In this document: positions 1 through 13,425 of the stretch, in pieces
Numbering within the stretch: the stretch's first letter is position 1
Layout: each line of letters begins with the position of its first letter
NCBI GenBank assembly: GCA_030248225.1
Contig: JASANE010003541.1
Span: 1 to 64,000 of the forward strand
DNA: 64,000 nt
Origin: Trileptium ribeirensis
Lineage: Eukaryota; Nematoda; Enoplea; Enoplida; Thoracostomopsidae
Reading direction: 5' to 3'
The notes under the pieces: model-generated
What the model saw: only the letters and a program-made list of their open reading frames with translations
What the model was told of the DNA's origin: nothing
Databases searched by the model: none
Translations under genes and position numbers: made by a program

Positions 1-34
1 ATGTGCATCTACTTCGTTCAGTTACGTATTGCTC

Positions 35-716
35 TAGAGCAAAATTAAATCAATGACCACTGTCCAGAGCTTAACTCCTATCCTGTATTTCAGATAAATT
101 TTAACTGGGGGCATGATTTTGGGCTAAAGGTCGGGCTAGCCGACCTGACATTTTACTAGGGTCAGTCGAAGACAAATGAGGACGATTTTATTGCTTGAAC
201 GGGTGTGGGGATAGAGGTCCTATTTGTTCCTGGGCTAACATTGTCATTATTATTGAATGGTCCGTCCTCCCGCTGTCGAGCCGATGGACCGGGCATACTA
301 AAGACTGGGGGCCATAGGGTTTGGGGGCGCAGGCTGAAGTTTATCATTCTTAATCGATCCTACCTCTGATGTTAGCAATTTTGTTCATATTCGTCGTGGT
401 TACCACCGCAGCGTGCAGTGCATAACCCAGGTACGGTTAAGACTAAACCAGTAAGTGACCTAGTCTTATTGATAAGGAATTCCTAGGCCCGAAGAGTGTT
501 TTATTTTCTCAGTGCGTGACTTCCAATTTTTGTGCGGCTGGGAGCGTTCCCAGTCGATTGCCTAACCTATTTCTAAGGAAGTCCGAACGTTCCAGTGAGT
601 ACCATGTAATGAGTGACCAGTGCTCAATGAGAGAAATGACTTAGGTAAGCTTAAGACTTTGCTGGGCAATTATCTGAGCATAGCATTTGAGGCGGCTTAG
701 TGTTCAACGACGGTTC
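35..716. repeat. segmental duplication, block A (copy 1)
   Basis: 40-84 matches 3724-3768 and 85-716 matches 4972-5607 in the same order. Compared with block A', copy 1 lacks about 1.2 kb between them. Contains no recognisable gene. Confidence 0.85.
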
Positions 717-897
717 CTTGTTTTCCTTTAAGGTCAATCATGGAGAGAAGTTTTGGTCAAGCTAGGTAAAATTAACATTTTCATATTTCACTACTCCCCA
801 GCGAATTTCGGTGTCAGTGCTGTTCGTCGTTCAGTGAACAGCACTGCCGTTAGATGCATGGCGAGCAGCGGAGAGGCCTCCTATTCCCGGACGGTCG

Positions 898-3278
898 TAA
901 TTTTGATCTTACGTGCTTACGAATGTGCCCAAGAAATTCTGGCCTGGTCGAAGTCTCTATAAACCCAAAATTCTCCTATGATTGGTTCAATCCAGCGGTA
1001 TTTCGATCTTCTCATGCTATGACACGTCACCTAAGTTCGACATGCGCACAAGTACAAAAGAAAGCATGACGTATACGACGGACAATTATAGCGACATGAA
1101 AAGCAGTTAAGATTGCATACGGCATAACGACGGACAAGATTATACGAGCAATACGAATCCATGGCGCTACAGTTGTCAGGTACGCACGACGGAACATCGG
1201 GACGGATCGTGTCGGAACGTTAATTGTCGGCCTTTCAGGCTTTGTGGAGTCCATAACGGACCTTAATGAGAGTTAGGGCCAGCGTAACAGACCGGAACGG
1301 TCCTGTTACATATATCAGTTCCTTTAATTAGATTGTATATGTATATACCAGTTCCTTTTACTCGTTGTGGTAACCAATACATTGTTACAGTAGTACAAAT
1401 TTTTTACCACGAGCCTAAAGAGTCAAGCCGGACAGCGTTTAGGAAAGCTGAGAAAAAACGTAGATTGAAAGCCTGACAATTTTCCACCTCCAGGCAAAAA
1501 CTTATTTCTATACCCTTGTGTAATATTCACTGATCTGCCGCTACGTATTTGGCGTTTGATTAGGCTTCGCATTCTCACATCTTCATTTTATGAGAATTAT
1601 GGAAATACGCACGCACCGAATAGCCTATGTATAAATAGGGGTTTGTTCACAATAAGCGAATATAATGCACCATCCGAATCAGTGTGGCACCGAAGGTGTG
1701 AATCCAACATTTCTCCTAAAAATATTATAGTGTTTTTAAATTAAAAAATACAAGATAGGGCAACTGATCAGAGTAAATACGAGAGTCAAAATTATGTAAA
1801 ATTTCTCTTTGTGTAACTAATTTCCGCAAGCCTGCTGGATGCGTCTAGGGTAAAAATTTAAGAACTTGCTTATTTGTTTTAAGAACTAACAAAACATTTT
1901 GGAGTAATAATATTTTAATTTTTTTCCGTTGTTTATATACAATTTTCTTCTAGCATAATTTTTCCATTTATCCGCTATATATCACAATAATTAGAATATC
2001 GTTATAATATTTTACGCAGATTTTTCCTGCTTTATAATGCGATACAGTCATCACAAGAAACTGATTTATAGGTTTTCAACACTTGTGGCAGCCCAAAACA
2101 TATACGGTTGTTAGCGATGCAATTTGAAAAAGTTTTTTGATCCGGACCGACTGAGTAAAAAATTTATTTTCAGCTAAAACATAAAATTTTTGTCCAATAG
2201 CGTGGACTGCGACTTAAATTGACCCTAACTGCAGCAAGTATTATAAGACAAGCACATTAGTAAGTGTAGCCTACAGTTGCATAGTATCACAAAACTTATA
2301 GTAATCATTATTGTATCTGAACAAAGACCACATAAACTGATATGCAATATTCATAACTTACATACAATTTGGGCACCAAAATATTCACAATTTTTTTATA
2401 TATGGACAGTCACGGGCAAAAATATTAAAAGCATAAGAAACGAACGCGAAACGTGACCGAGTGTAAACGCAAACTAACGTTAAAATGTAGTGCGACATCA
2501 CAGATTTGACTGTCACCCGCTCGCAACTTGCTCGTGGGAAATAGTTATTTTGTAGTTTGTTGAGCCGCTGCTAGCTCGTTCGAAGGGTAATTATTGTGGC
2601 GAGTAATGTTGTAATGTTAGTTTGTAAAGAAGCGTTGGCACTTATTTTCGCCCGTAATTGTATTACAGAAATTAGAAATCAACTATAATAGAATCAAAGA
2701 AATATAAACTCGATTCGAAACGAAATTTATCAGGAAATATCTTGCACATATACATGTAATTCTGCATAGAGCATTAATCGCTAGTTGGCAGACAATAATG
2801 TGTATTTCGATTGCAATATTCCCCGCCAAAAATAGGTGCAATCGAAAAAAATGAAACGATCGAAATTTGGTTAAATCGACATTGACTAAACTTTCGCTTA
2901 ATCGAAATTGGTAGAAATTTCCATCATTTTGCGCTCATTTCTGGTCGTGACTGTAATTTATTAGTTTCGTTTTTATGGCTTTGTTGCGATCGTAATATTG
3001 TAAAGCTTAACGGTATACAATATTACTTAACTTTCAGTCCCAAATATCGAACGCAAAATTATCCGTATTGTCAACGTTCACATATTCGTTTGCGTTACAT
3101 CAACGTTTTTTTAAGTATTTTTGTTTTATCCATGACTACGTATACGTTATTGAAAGCAGTAGAAATGCGTAAAACCAATAAACAGAAATAAGCCGCTCAA
3201 GAAAACGGTCGTCGGTTTTGAGTTCGGCAATTTTTTACATTTAATTCCATACAAAACGACAAAATTTATTTGAAAACG
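898..3278. repeat. segmental duplication, block B (copy 1)
   Basis: 898-1630 matches 9402-10131 and 2675-3278 matches 10138-10738. The 1.05 kb between (1631-2674) is present only here. It includes a MITE-like cgatcgaaa segment (about 2805-2955) with the terminal word cgtgactgta. Confidence 0.87.
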
Positions 3279-3719
3279 CACGGTTAGGTACTCCCGATTT
3301 CAGATACGAGTAACAAACAACGATCATGGGTAGTATCCTTGTGTGTTTGACAAATCGTATGTTTGCACGGTGTATTTGATTTCTGAGTGCCGTGGGGCAC
3401 AACATGCATCTCGAGCCACAGAGTCTGCAATGGTGCAATCCGGCGCATTAAAGAATGCCGTTTCTGAGTGCAGCCTGCTGCGGCGTGAACTTAGACCAAT
3501 ACGACAATGGAAAACGGCGAGGGCTGCACCATTTCATACTCCGTACCATCCATGAAACGTGAACTCCTGGCTGTAGCAACTGCTCATCCTGACACAGAGG
3601 GTTTGTGGGTAACTTCGCTCGTGCCGATGGGCAGGTCCAACATTCTGAGTAACTTTGCACTGAACTCCATCAGTGTTTGGATTCGGGCACTAATAGCTTA
3701 GATTGAATTCGGTCTACGA

Positions 3720-5607
3720 GGGGCAAAATTAAATCAATGACCACTGTCCAGAGCTTAACTCCTATCCTTTCAACCTGATATTTTAATGCGACTATTAAGA
3801 TATTGTAGTCCCTACAATGTTCAGCGCTATACGATCGCTGACCACCGTATTCAATATCAGGTCCTTTTGCAATTTCTGGACGGTGGGGGCATGTCTCCGA
3901 CCAATAAAGTTTAAGATGAACGTGACCATTACTCTTGATGGGATGGGATCCCATGAGTCTAATATTTAGATCAAACCCTAAGTGATTGGACATCGCTCGG
4001 TCTTCAACCGCTTCCGAGTGTCCACATTCGCTTTCGCTAATTATTTCAAGTCGTGTAGCAATTTTTTGACAGGCCGGGGCAACGTCCCCGGCCTATGAAT
4101 TTTAAAAGAAAATTTGATCACTATCCCAGATTAAATAGAGGCCTGGGGGAATTTGATTGTTTGTCCTTTGGTCAATGTTAAAAATTTGCGTGTCGTTAGC
4201 GTTCTCTTCGTTCGGTATCCGGAAGTTTAGGGGTGGCCGTTGGGGTTCAAAAGATTTTCCCATTCTTAGTGATACTGGACGACGAGGACCAAAAAAGTCC
4301 AACAGGAACCTGGTCATCTCCCTAACTGGGTTTCGATCCTGCATTGACCAATTTCAAATTTCCGTGAAATATATATGTATTAACCACTCGACCACCCTGT
4401 TGGTTGTTGACTGTAAAGTGGTTATGTACATAATCGACACAATTACAAACAGGTAACCGGTTGTAAGGGAAGGATATCTTGGGGTTATCGGGTCGGGCGA
4501 TCTTTGAGGGTTCGTCGGGATTGGCTGATTGCGGATGCCGATAGATCAACCGTGGTCAATCCGATATTTCAGTCCCGCGATTCGGGGATAAATCCTCGAG
4601 GAAACCCTGGTATCTCGGGGACGTGTTGATAGCCTGGTATAACGCCTCACGACGAGAGCTGATCCACTGCACCACAAACATGGATATTTCTACTCTAACT
4701 TTCCCTTGAACCGGTGCTCGTGAGGCAGAGGCCATGGACGCGCCACTTTTTGTTCGGGTCGAGGTCCTGGGATGTTTTGCGCTTCTGTGGACGTTCTTAG
4801 GAAAGTATAGTATGGCTTTTCGTTTCCACCGTATGTTTTCCATTGTCAGTATTATACACGAAACGGGGGCAATGCGCGACAAATTTCGCGCTCCCTGACA
4901 GTTCTGAGCTCTCGAAGCTCGGGTGAGAGGCTGGTGCCATCTCCCATTTTTCTATCTTCTCGATTCGGGCGGTATTTCAGATAAATTTTAACTGGGGGCA
5001 TGATTTTGGGCTAAAGGTCGGGCTAGCCGACCTGACATTTTACTAGGGTCAGTCGAAGACAAATGAGGACGATTTTATTGCTTGAACGGGTGTGGGGCAT
5101 AGAGGTCCTATTTGTTCCTGGGCTAACATTGTCATTATTATTGAATGGTCCGTCCTCCCGGCTGTCGAGCCCATGGACCGGACATACTAAAGACTGGGGG
5201 CCATAGGGTTTGGGGGCGTAGGCTGAAGTTTATCATTCTTAATCGATCCTACCTCTGATGTTAGCAATTTTGTTCATATTCGTCGTGGTTACCACCGCAG
5301 CGTGCAGTGCATAACCCAGGTCCGGTTAAGACGAAACCCGTACGTGACCTAATCTTATTAATAAGGAATTCCTAGGCCCAAAGGGTGTTTTATTTTCTCA
5401 ATGCGTGACTTCGAATTTTTGTGCGGCTGGGAGCGTTCCCAGTCGATTGCCTAACCTATTTCTAAGGAAGTCCGAATGTTCCAGTGAGGACCATGTAATT
5501 AGTGACCAGTGCTCAATGAGAGAAATGACTTAGGTAAGCTTAAGACTTTGCTGGGCAATTATCTGAGCATAGCATTTGAGGCGGGTTAGTGTTCAACGAC
5601 GGTTCCA
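3720..5607. repeat. segmental duplication, block A' (copy 2)
   Basis: Longer version of block A with 3769-4971 extra. This extra part has minus-strand frames (4102-4344, 4556-4882) that I do not recognise, and a perfect GC hairpin at 4072-4093. Confidence 0.85.
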
Positions 5608-7616
5608 TTCAAACGACATTACCACTTTTTGTATGACCTGGAGTTGTTTACAGGCCAATATATTCCATGCAAACTCAGTTGGTCAGAGTGACCATTATCC
5701 TCGAAATCAGTAACCTCAGTGAAATACATACTTCGTGGGAAAATAACTTACAACGAGGGTCATGGTTCTTAAGGTAATTTAGATTTACTTTTCTCCATGT
5801 ATTTTTGAGTGCCCTGAGGAGAAGCCCAGGCTAATCCACGTTGGGGTGTGTTGATGGTCGGGAGCTATCTCATGGAGCTATGAAAATACGGACTAGCGTG
5901 AAGGTGATATTTTACAAAATGTTCAATTGTTAAAGATTTCGATAAGTGAGTAATGAGTTTGAGCAGGTTTTCACATTTTCAAAGCTACTTTTTGTTAGCC
6001 TGGGAGAGGTCCCGGGCTATTTGTCTAGCCAGGCAGAATGCCCAGTGGTATTCCTCAGTTTCCTTATAGGGGGCTATGACAAGAAGGAGCCAGCTTCCGT
6101 GTGACTTCTAGAAGGGATAAATAATTTTGTGCCGACTTTGCCTGTCGATTTTCTGACGGACCCTCTAAAGAGGCCAACGCTAATGAACACGTTGTGAATC
6201 TAAGGTGTTCCCTTACCTAGAACATAGGAGGAGCATTTCTACGACTATGACTGAGCCGGCCATGAGGGCCTAAATTTATACTAAAAATGGTCAGTAATAT
6301 TTGACAATTTTGGTGCTTAGTTAGCGTTGATGTATCTGGGGGAATAGGAGTGATTGTGTAATCCTGGGTTGTTAAATATCTAGAGCAACCCCGGGACTAT
6401 AAATTGAGAGGTAGGGGCACGTGTCTGACTGAGTATGCCCTGACAATAACGATATAAAATCGACACACATTTTATGCTCTGGGAGGGGCGATTTGTACTG
6501 AGTTCGGTGGTGCTTTTCCGAATCGATGTTATTATTTTCCTTAAATTAATCACTACACGGGATAGGCCGTTTATGGGGCTATCCAAAAAATCCGTTTAGG
6601 GGCATTCCTCCGACGTGTGGATGTTTAGTAATAAATGGTTAAATTCGGTCCAAAATGACATATAGCTATCAGGGGCAACTTTCTACCAATTTTGAGGCGC
6701 TCAATGTTTACTGGCTTAGGATCCCGGTAGATTTGGATGAATCTCAGAGGTAGTTTAGCTCTATAACTATGGTAAAACTTAGGGGAGCATTTGTACTACT
6801 TTTGGATCGGGTGTTATTGAACTCCAAAAATGGTCCAACAATTACATGTTTTGGTTGGGAGCAACTTTTGTTGAATTGGTTTGGATGCGAAGGGGTTAGT
6901 TTTGACGGGTGGAGGTTTCTGTTGAACTTTTCGGGTAGACCTACTCTTAGACAATATTTTGGGGCCATAGAGACGTTTGCCCTACTCTTGCATCGATTGG
7001 GGCACCTACTAAATAAGGTCCAAAGTAGTATTTTCAGTTTCGCTCGAATTAATTGCAACAACTCCTATTTCCTACCTATGGATTTCAACATATCCTACCC
7101 TAGGAATGAACTGGCAAGTAGGGCCCGAGGTGTGGACCCGATCTTTTCTTATTTCTATTTCCCCCTTATACGTCTCCTATCCTTAACCAAACTTTTCAAA
7201 ACGTTGTATCACTGTTGGCGCGTTGTTCAAACTTGCAATGCAGTGCAATTTCCACTGCTTTGAGTCGCCTCGAACGATGGTAATTTTAATATGTCTACCG
7301 CTCGTTCGAGATATATTTTAAACGAGGAGACTCTGTCATCGTGCAACAAAATACCATGACGACAGAGGAGAGAAATATCTGGCAGCAAATCTGGAATATA
7401 TAAACCTGAATTTGAACCCCGAAAACCTACCCCCTTTCCGCTATATACCTACTTCTCCATGTATAAACTAAAATTTGTAAAACTTACGGATTTTAGCGAA
7501 AATTTGTTTTTATTCTTATATACAATATATATGGTATTTATATAGTTATATATGTCTTGTTCGGCTCTTTGTTTCTATTTTGCCTAATATATATACATAC
7601 ATACATACATATATAT
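5608..7616. other. no recognised gene
   Basis: Moderately GC-rich sequence downstream of block A'. Overlapping frames on opposite strands at 6769-7263 (plus) and 6744-7061 (minus) are open but match nothing I know. GC hairpins occur, for example 5998-6019. Confidence 0.5.
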
Positions 7617-8795
7617 CAGGGAGTAACCGGAATTCCGGTTCCGGTGAAAATCGTGTTCCGGTTGCGGTTCCGGCAAAGGGCAAAAACCATACCGGAACCG
7701 GAATTCCGGTTTAAAAATTTTGTTTGAAATTTTCCACTTTTTTTCTTCATCCTGTAATTCAAACATAGGTAATATATTATACAATGATCAAGCTATACAA
7801 CCAAGCAAAAGAAAAGATTAACTAACCAATTTGCTGTGTGAAACGTAAGTAAGGCACATAATTAGAGCAGGAATTTTTCATAATAACCTGCAGGAGTTTG
7901 TTAAATCAAACCCAGGTCGATGCTTGTAGCAGCTATTTTACATATCCAGAAGTCTGTGGGATACGTTTGAATTAACCCGGTCCAACTCGGTAACAGAGCA
8001 TGGCTTACGCAGAAGTACTTAGGGTATCCTTGGCTAACATAAATTGCGTCAAGCAGCCGCCAGTGCGCTTGTTAACTTGGTAAATCAGTCTAAATTGAAG
8101 TAAACTAACGTTATCTGCAACGCAGCTAGAAACTGCTTTCTTGGCAATGAACTGTGTTTATTGAAACTGTGCGAGCAGCATCACAGTGTGTCTAATTTAT
8201 AGCATTCTGATTAGAAAGTTATCATCAAGATCTAACTGACGGGCACTGTTTGTCCAACGCTAGTCTAAACAGTGTCTCTGACCACTGATCAGAAAATTAC
8301 CTTCTATCTATTATTTTCTCTTAGAATCATATAAACCTATAATTTTAAGTTTCCTACAGAAGAACATGTAACAAACGTATGTGTAGTAAAGGGAGACGAC
8401 TTGAGACAGAGCGAAAGTATGTATTCTACGCTCCAAGCTTTGTAAGCACATTCGATTTGACGCAGTGTACGCAATGGTGTATAGTGGAAGACATTTTTTG
8501 CTCTGAATGTCCAAAACCCGACATATATATTTGATCGATAAATAAATATTATTAGCTTCCTCAGTCTCTTTGAAGTTTCAGAAAGGCAATAATACCATCG
8601 CAATACATTAAGTTTAATGTAAAAATTATTTTTAATGCATTTTAAATCAACTATACCGTCATTTATTCCATCATCTGTTTTACTATATATAAATTTCGAA
8701 GACCAGGTTCCGGTTCCAGTTCCGGATCCGGTTTAAATGGACGGTTCCGGCTGCTGATTCCGGTTCCGATAAATTTCAGTTCCGGTTATTCGCTG
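7617..8795 (+). mobile_element. hAT-like non-autonomous element, copy 1
   Basis: 1179 bp with ends cagggagtaaccgg and, reversed, cagcgaataaccgg. Flanked on both sides by atatatat, an 8-bp duplication in an AT microsatellite and therefore consistent but not decisive. Both edges are built of repeated ccggttcc/ggaaccgg words over about 100 bp; the middle is AT-rich with no transposase. CAG-type termini plus 8-bp duplication are hAT characters. Confidence 0.72.
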
Positions 8796-9401
8796 ATATA
8801 TATAGGTGGGGCATTATAGCGGGTGAACGGCTGGGCGGATAAAGACCCGCCAGGATTCGTTAGAATCATTGATGTCTGGGCTACTTGATGATGTATCGAT
8901 GTATCAAACTCTCACAGGAGTTTCTTCTGGAACAGGAGGGAACAGCTACAACGCTCCTGATCGAGTGATGTTGATAGAAATGAGGGGTGCAGACGCGGTT
9001 TCGGTGTACCCAATGTACAGACAAAGGAGCAGGTCGTAATGTGACGGTGCTCTTGAGTTACAGAATCGATGAATCGGCACAGCAACACACAAAGGGCCGA
9101 TCTAGGGCCTTCCATAGAAAATCGTGAATGGTTAAAAACTCGACGATGGCGTCAATTCGGAGTCGATTTGGCCCGAATCGGTTTGTATTGTATCCGTAGC
9201 AAAAAGACAAGGTATCTTGGGTCAGAAACGGAACGGGCTAAGGATCGCCTTAGATTTAGGAAGATATTAGGGGCCGAAAGAGATTTGCGACATAGAAAAG
9301 TGATGCAATCAAATGATGACAACACTCTACCTAGCGTAGGCAGCGGTTGTTTCGACTAGTAAGAGATGAAATTATTAATATAACTCGATAACCTATGAAC
9401 C
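8796..9401. other. no recognised gene
   Basis: Contains a basic 96-aa plus-strand frame (9069-9359; IGLYCIRSKKTRYLG) and an antisense frame. Neither has a recognisable domain or context. Confidence 0.4.
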
Positions 9402-10738
9402 GAATTTTGATCTTACGTGCTTACGAATGTACCCAAGAAATTCTGGCCTGGTCAAAATCTCTATAAATCCAAAAGTTCTCATATGATTGGCTCAATTCAG
9501 CGGTATTTCGACCTTCTCATCCCATGACACGTCTCCTAAGTTCGACATACGCACAAATACAAAAGAAAGCATGACATATACGAAGACAATTATAGCGACA
9601 TGAAAAGCAGTTAAGATTGCATACGGCATAACGACGGACAAGATTATACGAGCAATACGAATCCATGGCGCTACAAGGGTCAGGTTTACACGACGGAACA
9701 TCGGGCCGAATCATGTCAGAACGTTAATTATCGGCCTTTAAGGCTTTGTCGAGTCTTAACGCACCTTGATGAGAGTTAGAGCCAGCGTAACAGACCAGAA
9801 CGGTCCTGTTACCTATATCAGTTCCTTTTATTAGATTGTATATATATACCAGTTCCTTTTATTCGTTGTGGTAACCAATACATTGTTACAGTAGTACAAA
9901 TTTTTTACCACGAGCCTAAAGAGCCAAGCCGGACAGCGTTTAGGAAAGCTGAGAAAAACCGTAGACTGAAAGCCTGACAATTTTCCACCTCCAGGCAAAA
10001 ACTTATTTCTATACCCTTGTGTAATATTCACTGATCTGCCGCTACGTATTTGGCGTTTGATTAGGCTACGCATTCTCACATCTTCATTTTATGAGAATTA
10101 TGGAAATACGCACGCACCGAATAGCCTATCAGCTAAAATCAGCTATAATAGAATCAAAGAAATATAAGCTCGATTCGAAACGAAATTTATCAGGAAATAT
10201 CTTGCACATATACATGTAGTTCTGCATAGAGCATTAATCGCCAGTTGGCAGACAATAATGTGTATTTCGATTGCAATATTCCCCGCCAAAAATAGGTGCA
10301 ATCGAAAAGACTGAAACGATCGAAATTTGGTTAAATCGACATTGACTAAACTTTCGCTTAATCGAAATTGGTAGAAATTTCCATCATTTTGCGCTAATTT
10401 CTGGTGTGACTGTAATTTATTAGTTTCGTTTTTATGGCTTTGTTGCGATCGTAATATTGTAAAGCTTAACGGTACACAATATTACTTAACTTTCAGTCCC
10501 AAATATCGAACGCAAAATTATCCGTATTGTCAACGTTCACATATTCGTTTGCGTTACATCAACGTTTTTTAAGTATTTTTGTTTTATCCGTGACTACGTA
10601 TACGTTATTGAAAGCAGTAGAAATGCGTAAAATCAATAAACAGAAATAAGCCGCTCAAAAAACGGTCGTCGGTTTTGAGTTTGGCAATTTTTTACATTTA
10701 ATTCCATACAAAACGGCAAAATTTATTTGAAAACATTT
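9402..10738. repeat. segmental duplication, block B' (copy 2), abutting the HELLS 3' end
   Basis: Shorter version of block B, ending about 130 bp beyond the HELLS stop codon and carrying the candidate polyadenylation signal of that gene. No gene of its own. Confidence 0.87.
10722..10727 (-). promoter_or_regulatory. candidate polyadenylation signal of HELLS
   Basis: AATAAA on the minus strand, 140 nt beyond the HELLS stop codon. It lies inside the last bases of duplicated segment B', so if used, the duplication supplies the 3' end of the gene. Position and motif are seen; use is inferred. Confidence 0.4.
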
Positions 10739-10866
10739 TGCATTATAATTTATGTTTGGTCACATTACAAAGGCCAGTGGAAGAAATGTTGTGGCTGTCA
10801 AGGAATTTATGCGCATGAAATCACGACAAAATGCAACATTAATATTACATAGTGTAATTACAATCT

Positions 10867-10960
10867 CTACATCGGTTCAGCTTTCATCGCGTCGACATCT
10901 TTGAATGCCTGTTGAGATGTAGCATCTGCGAATGTTGTAGAGTGTTTCGCGTCAAAATTC
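10867..10960 (-). CDS. HELLS: HELLS terminal exon i and stop codon
   Basis: Last coding exon, 94 nt. One base completes the split arginine codon from exon h, then 30 codons and TAG. The peptide runs NFDAKHSTTF to AFKDVDAMKAEPM; the short AFKDV stretch resembles the IFKILE segment near the end of vertebrate HELLS, but the tail is poorly conserved. The acceptor is ttatttag. This acceptor lies at the edge of a threefold tandem repeat (10956-11254), so similar acceptors occur about 100 and 200 bp upstream in the transcript. Confidence 0.8.
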
Positions 10961-11254
10961 CTAAATAAAGCAAAGCATATAGACTGAATAGTACAGAAGC
11001 AAAACATTACTGGGCGCCCTAATAGCTCACTTCTCCAAGCGATCGAAATTTCAAAATTTCTAAATAAAGCATAGCATATGGACTGAATAGTACAGAAGCA
11101 AAAAATTACTAGGCGTCCTAATAGCTCACTTCTCCACAGAGTCAAAACTTGAAAATTCCTAAATAGAGCATACAGCATATATACTGAATACTACAGAAGC
11201 AAAACATTACTGGGCGCCCTAAAATAGCTCACTTCTCCACAGGGTGGGAACTTC
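10956..11254. repeat. threefold tandem repeat over the last HELLS 3' splice site
   Basis: Three direct copies of a unit of about 100 bp, starting near 10956, 11056 and 11154. Each begins aattcctaaataaagc or a close variant and ends tagctcacttctcca. Read on the minus strand, each start contains an acceptor-like ttatttag followed by gAATTTT. The copy nearest the stop is the one used in my exon model. Confidence 0.85.
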
Positions 11255-11265
11255 AAAATTGGAGA

Positions 11266-13425
11266 CGGTAGTGATCACGACAGTATGTAGGATTCGAAGG
11301 TGCCTGGGCCAACCTCGTGGTTGTCTTGATTAGGCAACCAGCTCACATCTTCATTCATTTCATCTCCCTCTCCACTATGCGCCGCGGTCGTGTCGACAAC
11401 GCGCCAACAGCAAGCGTCGCCTGTTCCCAAAACCGTTACTGTTGAGATTTATATAACAATTTTGCACGAATACGCTTCCGGCTGCAACCCTGGTATTATC
11501 TGGAAAAAATGGCATTTGACACTTGTTTTGCCTTTATTTATTTCTATCGCACTGTCAGCGGACAACAAAAAAGGTAACGTTCCGTAATGTTTCTGCGAAT
11601 GTTTTGGATTTTTTCCATAAGCCTGGGGCTACTCCGTGGAGGCAGGCTCCGAGCCGGGGCCGACTGATAGGGCCCAAGGGGAAAATTATAGATTTTGGGG
11701 GTGGTCAATTTCTGGGAGCCCATAGCCTGTCGAGTACCCACTAATACTGACCGTGTCGCAAAGCCCGTATTTTGGTTATGTCAACAAGTTTTGCAAGAAA
11801 TATCACATGCCGTTATAGACCAATACAACCCAACCATATCGTACAATGCTCCGACATGGTTGATAATTATGGGGTTGAACGGACATTCATTACACCACAA
11901 GCTACCAGGGTATCTCCGGAACCCGGAAAGTAAATTTTCGTTTTTCGCGGCTGCTAGAAGCCAAATTCTGGAAATCAGCTAAAATCGGTATTTAAAGTAA
12001 AAATCCCGGGCACAGTTTTGAACGAAATATGCTTCCACAAATCTTTCGGGAATATAAGCTTCCCTGCAATTTTGCAGTTTCGTTCTTGCTGGTTTCATTG
12101 ATGAAATCGTTATTTTAATAAATATATATAAGTCGCCAAAATCCCCTGCAAAACTCAGTCTTTAAGTATCCCTATATTGTTTCTCGCTGTCTAAATTGCA
12201 AAGCGACTTTTTAATGTCAACCTTGCGGTTCCCTTTATTGATCAATAGCTACTGTCACCTAAATAACTAATTTGTTCCCCTTACGCTGTGTGATATAGTG
12301 AACGGTTGGTTCGTTGGACGTTAGCAGGTGTGTGACAAAAGAAAGAATTTTTGCGGGCACCGACGGGTTCAAATTTTTTTGCACGCGGAGACACCTCTGG
12401 GGTAACCCCCGACACCCATCTGCGTATATGACACAAATCGTCGAGATGCTCCATTATCATAAAAAATAAACAATTGGGATCAAAACGTTTCTAACTGCAA
12501 AAAAAACAAAATACAAGGAAACGCAAGACATCGAAATATTAAATGCAGTGAGCCGGCAGAGACTGCAAAATACGGCTAAATTATAGAAAACGATCCAGCC
12601 TAACCAAGAGTCCAGTTATCACCATTAAACCCAATTGTCAATAATTGACAAGGATAATAAAGCTGAAAACTCAAGTTTGATAATGACATTATGAAAAAAT
12701 TTTCTCAATATTGGAAAGAAATTAATAATTGTTCAAACAGCGCTTCAGTCAAGAAGTTCCCGGTTTTTCCCGGTTTAAACGCGATTCCCGTTTTTACCGG
12801 TCGTAGACACCCTGAATACCCTTTTGGTTAACATCTGTAGAATTGAATTTCTGGTCAATTTTGCTAGGAACATACTGTCCACTGTGCCACGAATCTCCCA
12901 CTATGTGACACAAAATCCATTTAACAAAACCGACAGGCGTAAATATTACGTGCTGCAAAGTTTCATCCTGGTTTTGACCACTCAGCACTCCAATATGTGG
13001 ATAACGAGTGATAGTTACACTCAGTGATGGTCAAGCTTGAATGCAAACCCACAGAGGTGTTTCATACGGCTACAATAAACTTCCGAAAATGTGAATGGTG
13101 ACACAACTGATATAAAACGGCTATAACTACATAGTACCTTTACAATTTTTGATCATTATACGCAATAATACCATTTACAGACATTATTACACGGAAATCG
13201 TATTGTATTATCATATTTAGATATTGGCATGTAGTCTCCAGCTGCACCCGCTTGGGTCTAGGACAAAAGACATCTCGCTAAAACAAAAAGTACTATCCCC
13301 TCTCCTCATAATACACATACCATACATTACATTTTCTAGTGTATTTATTCATAAAGCAAGCGACGTCTATTCTGATTCTACGACTGTAACAAGAAAGACA
13401 GATGCTAAATACCACTAAATAGTAC
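11266..13425. other. HELLS intron between exons i and h: nothing recognised
   Basis: Short frames at 11390-11587 and 11695-11982 (plus) have no family resemblance. The rest is AT-rich with no clear repeats. Confidence 0.5.

Noticed and set aside
85..5607. Direct repeats 85-716 and 4972-5607 as LTRs of one retrotransposon
   Set aside because: The interior has no gag, protease, reverse transcriptase or integrase, and the homology also includes 40-84 with 3724-3768, which lies outside an LTR model. A segmental duplication explains it better.
6744..7263. 164-codon plus-strand and 105-codon minus-strand overlapping frames
   Set aside because: No known domain, no splice or promoter context, and both strands open at once; likely chance.
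9069..9359. Basic 96-aa frame as a gene
   Set aside because: No similarity or context; length is within chance expectation for this window.
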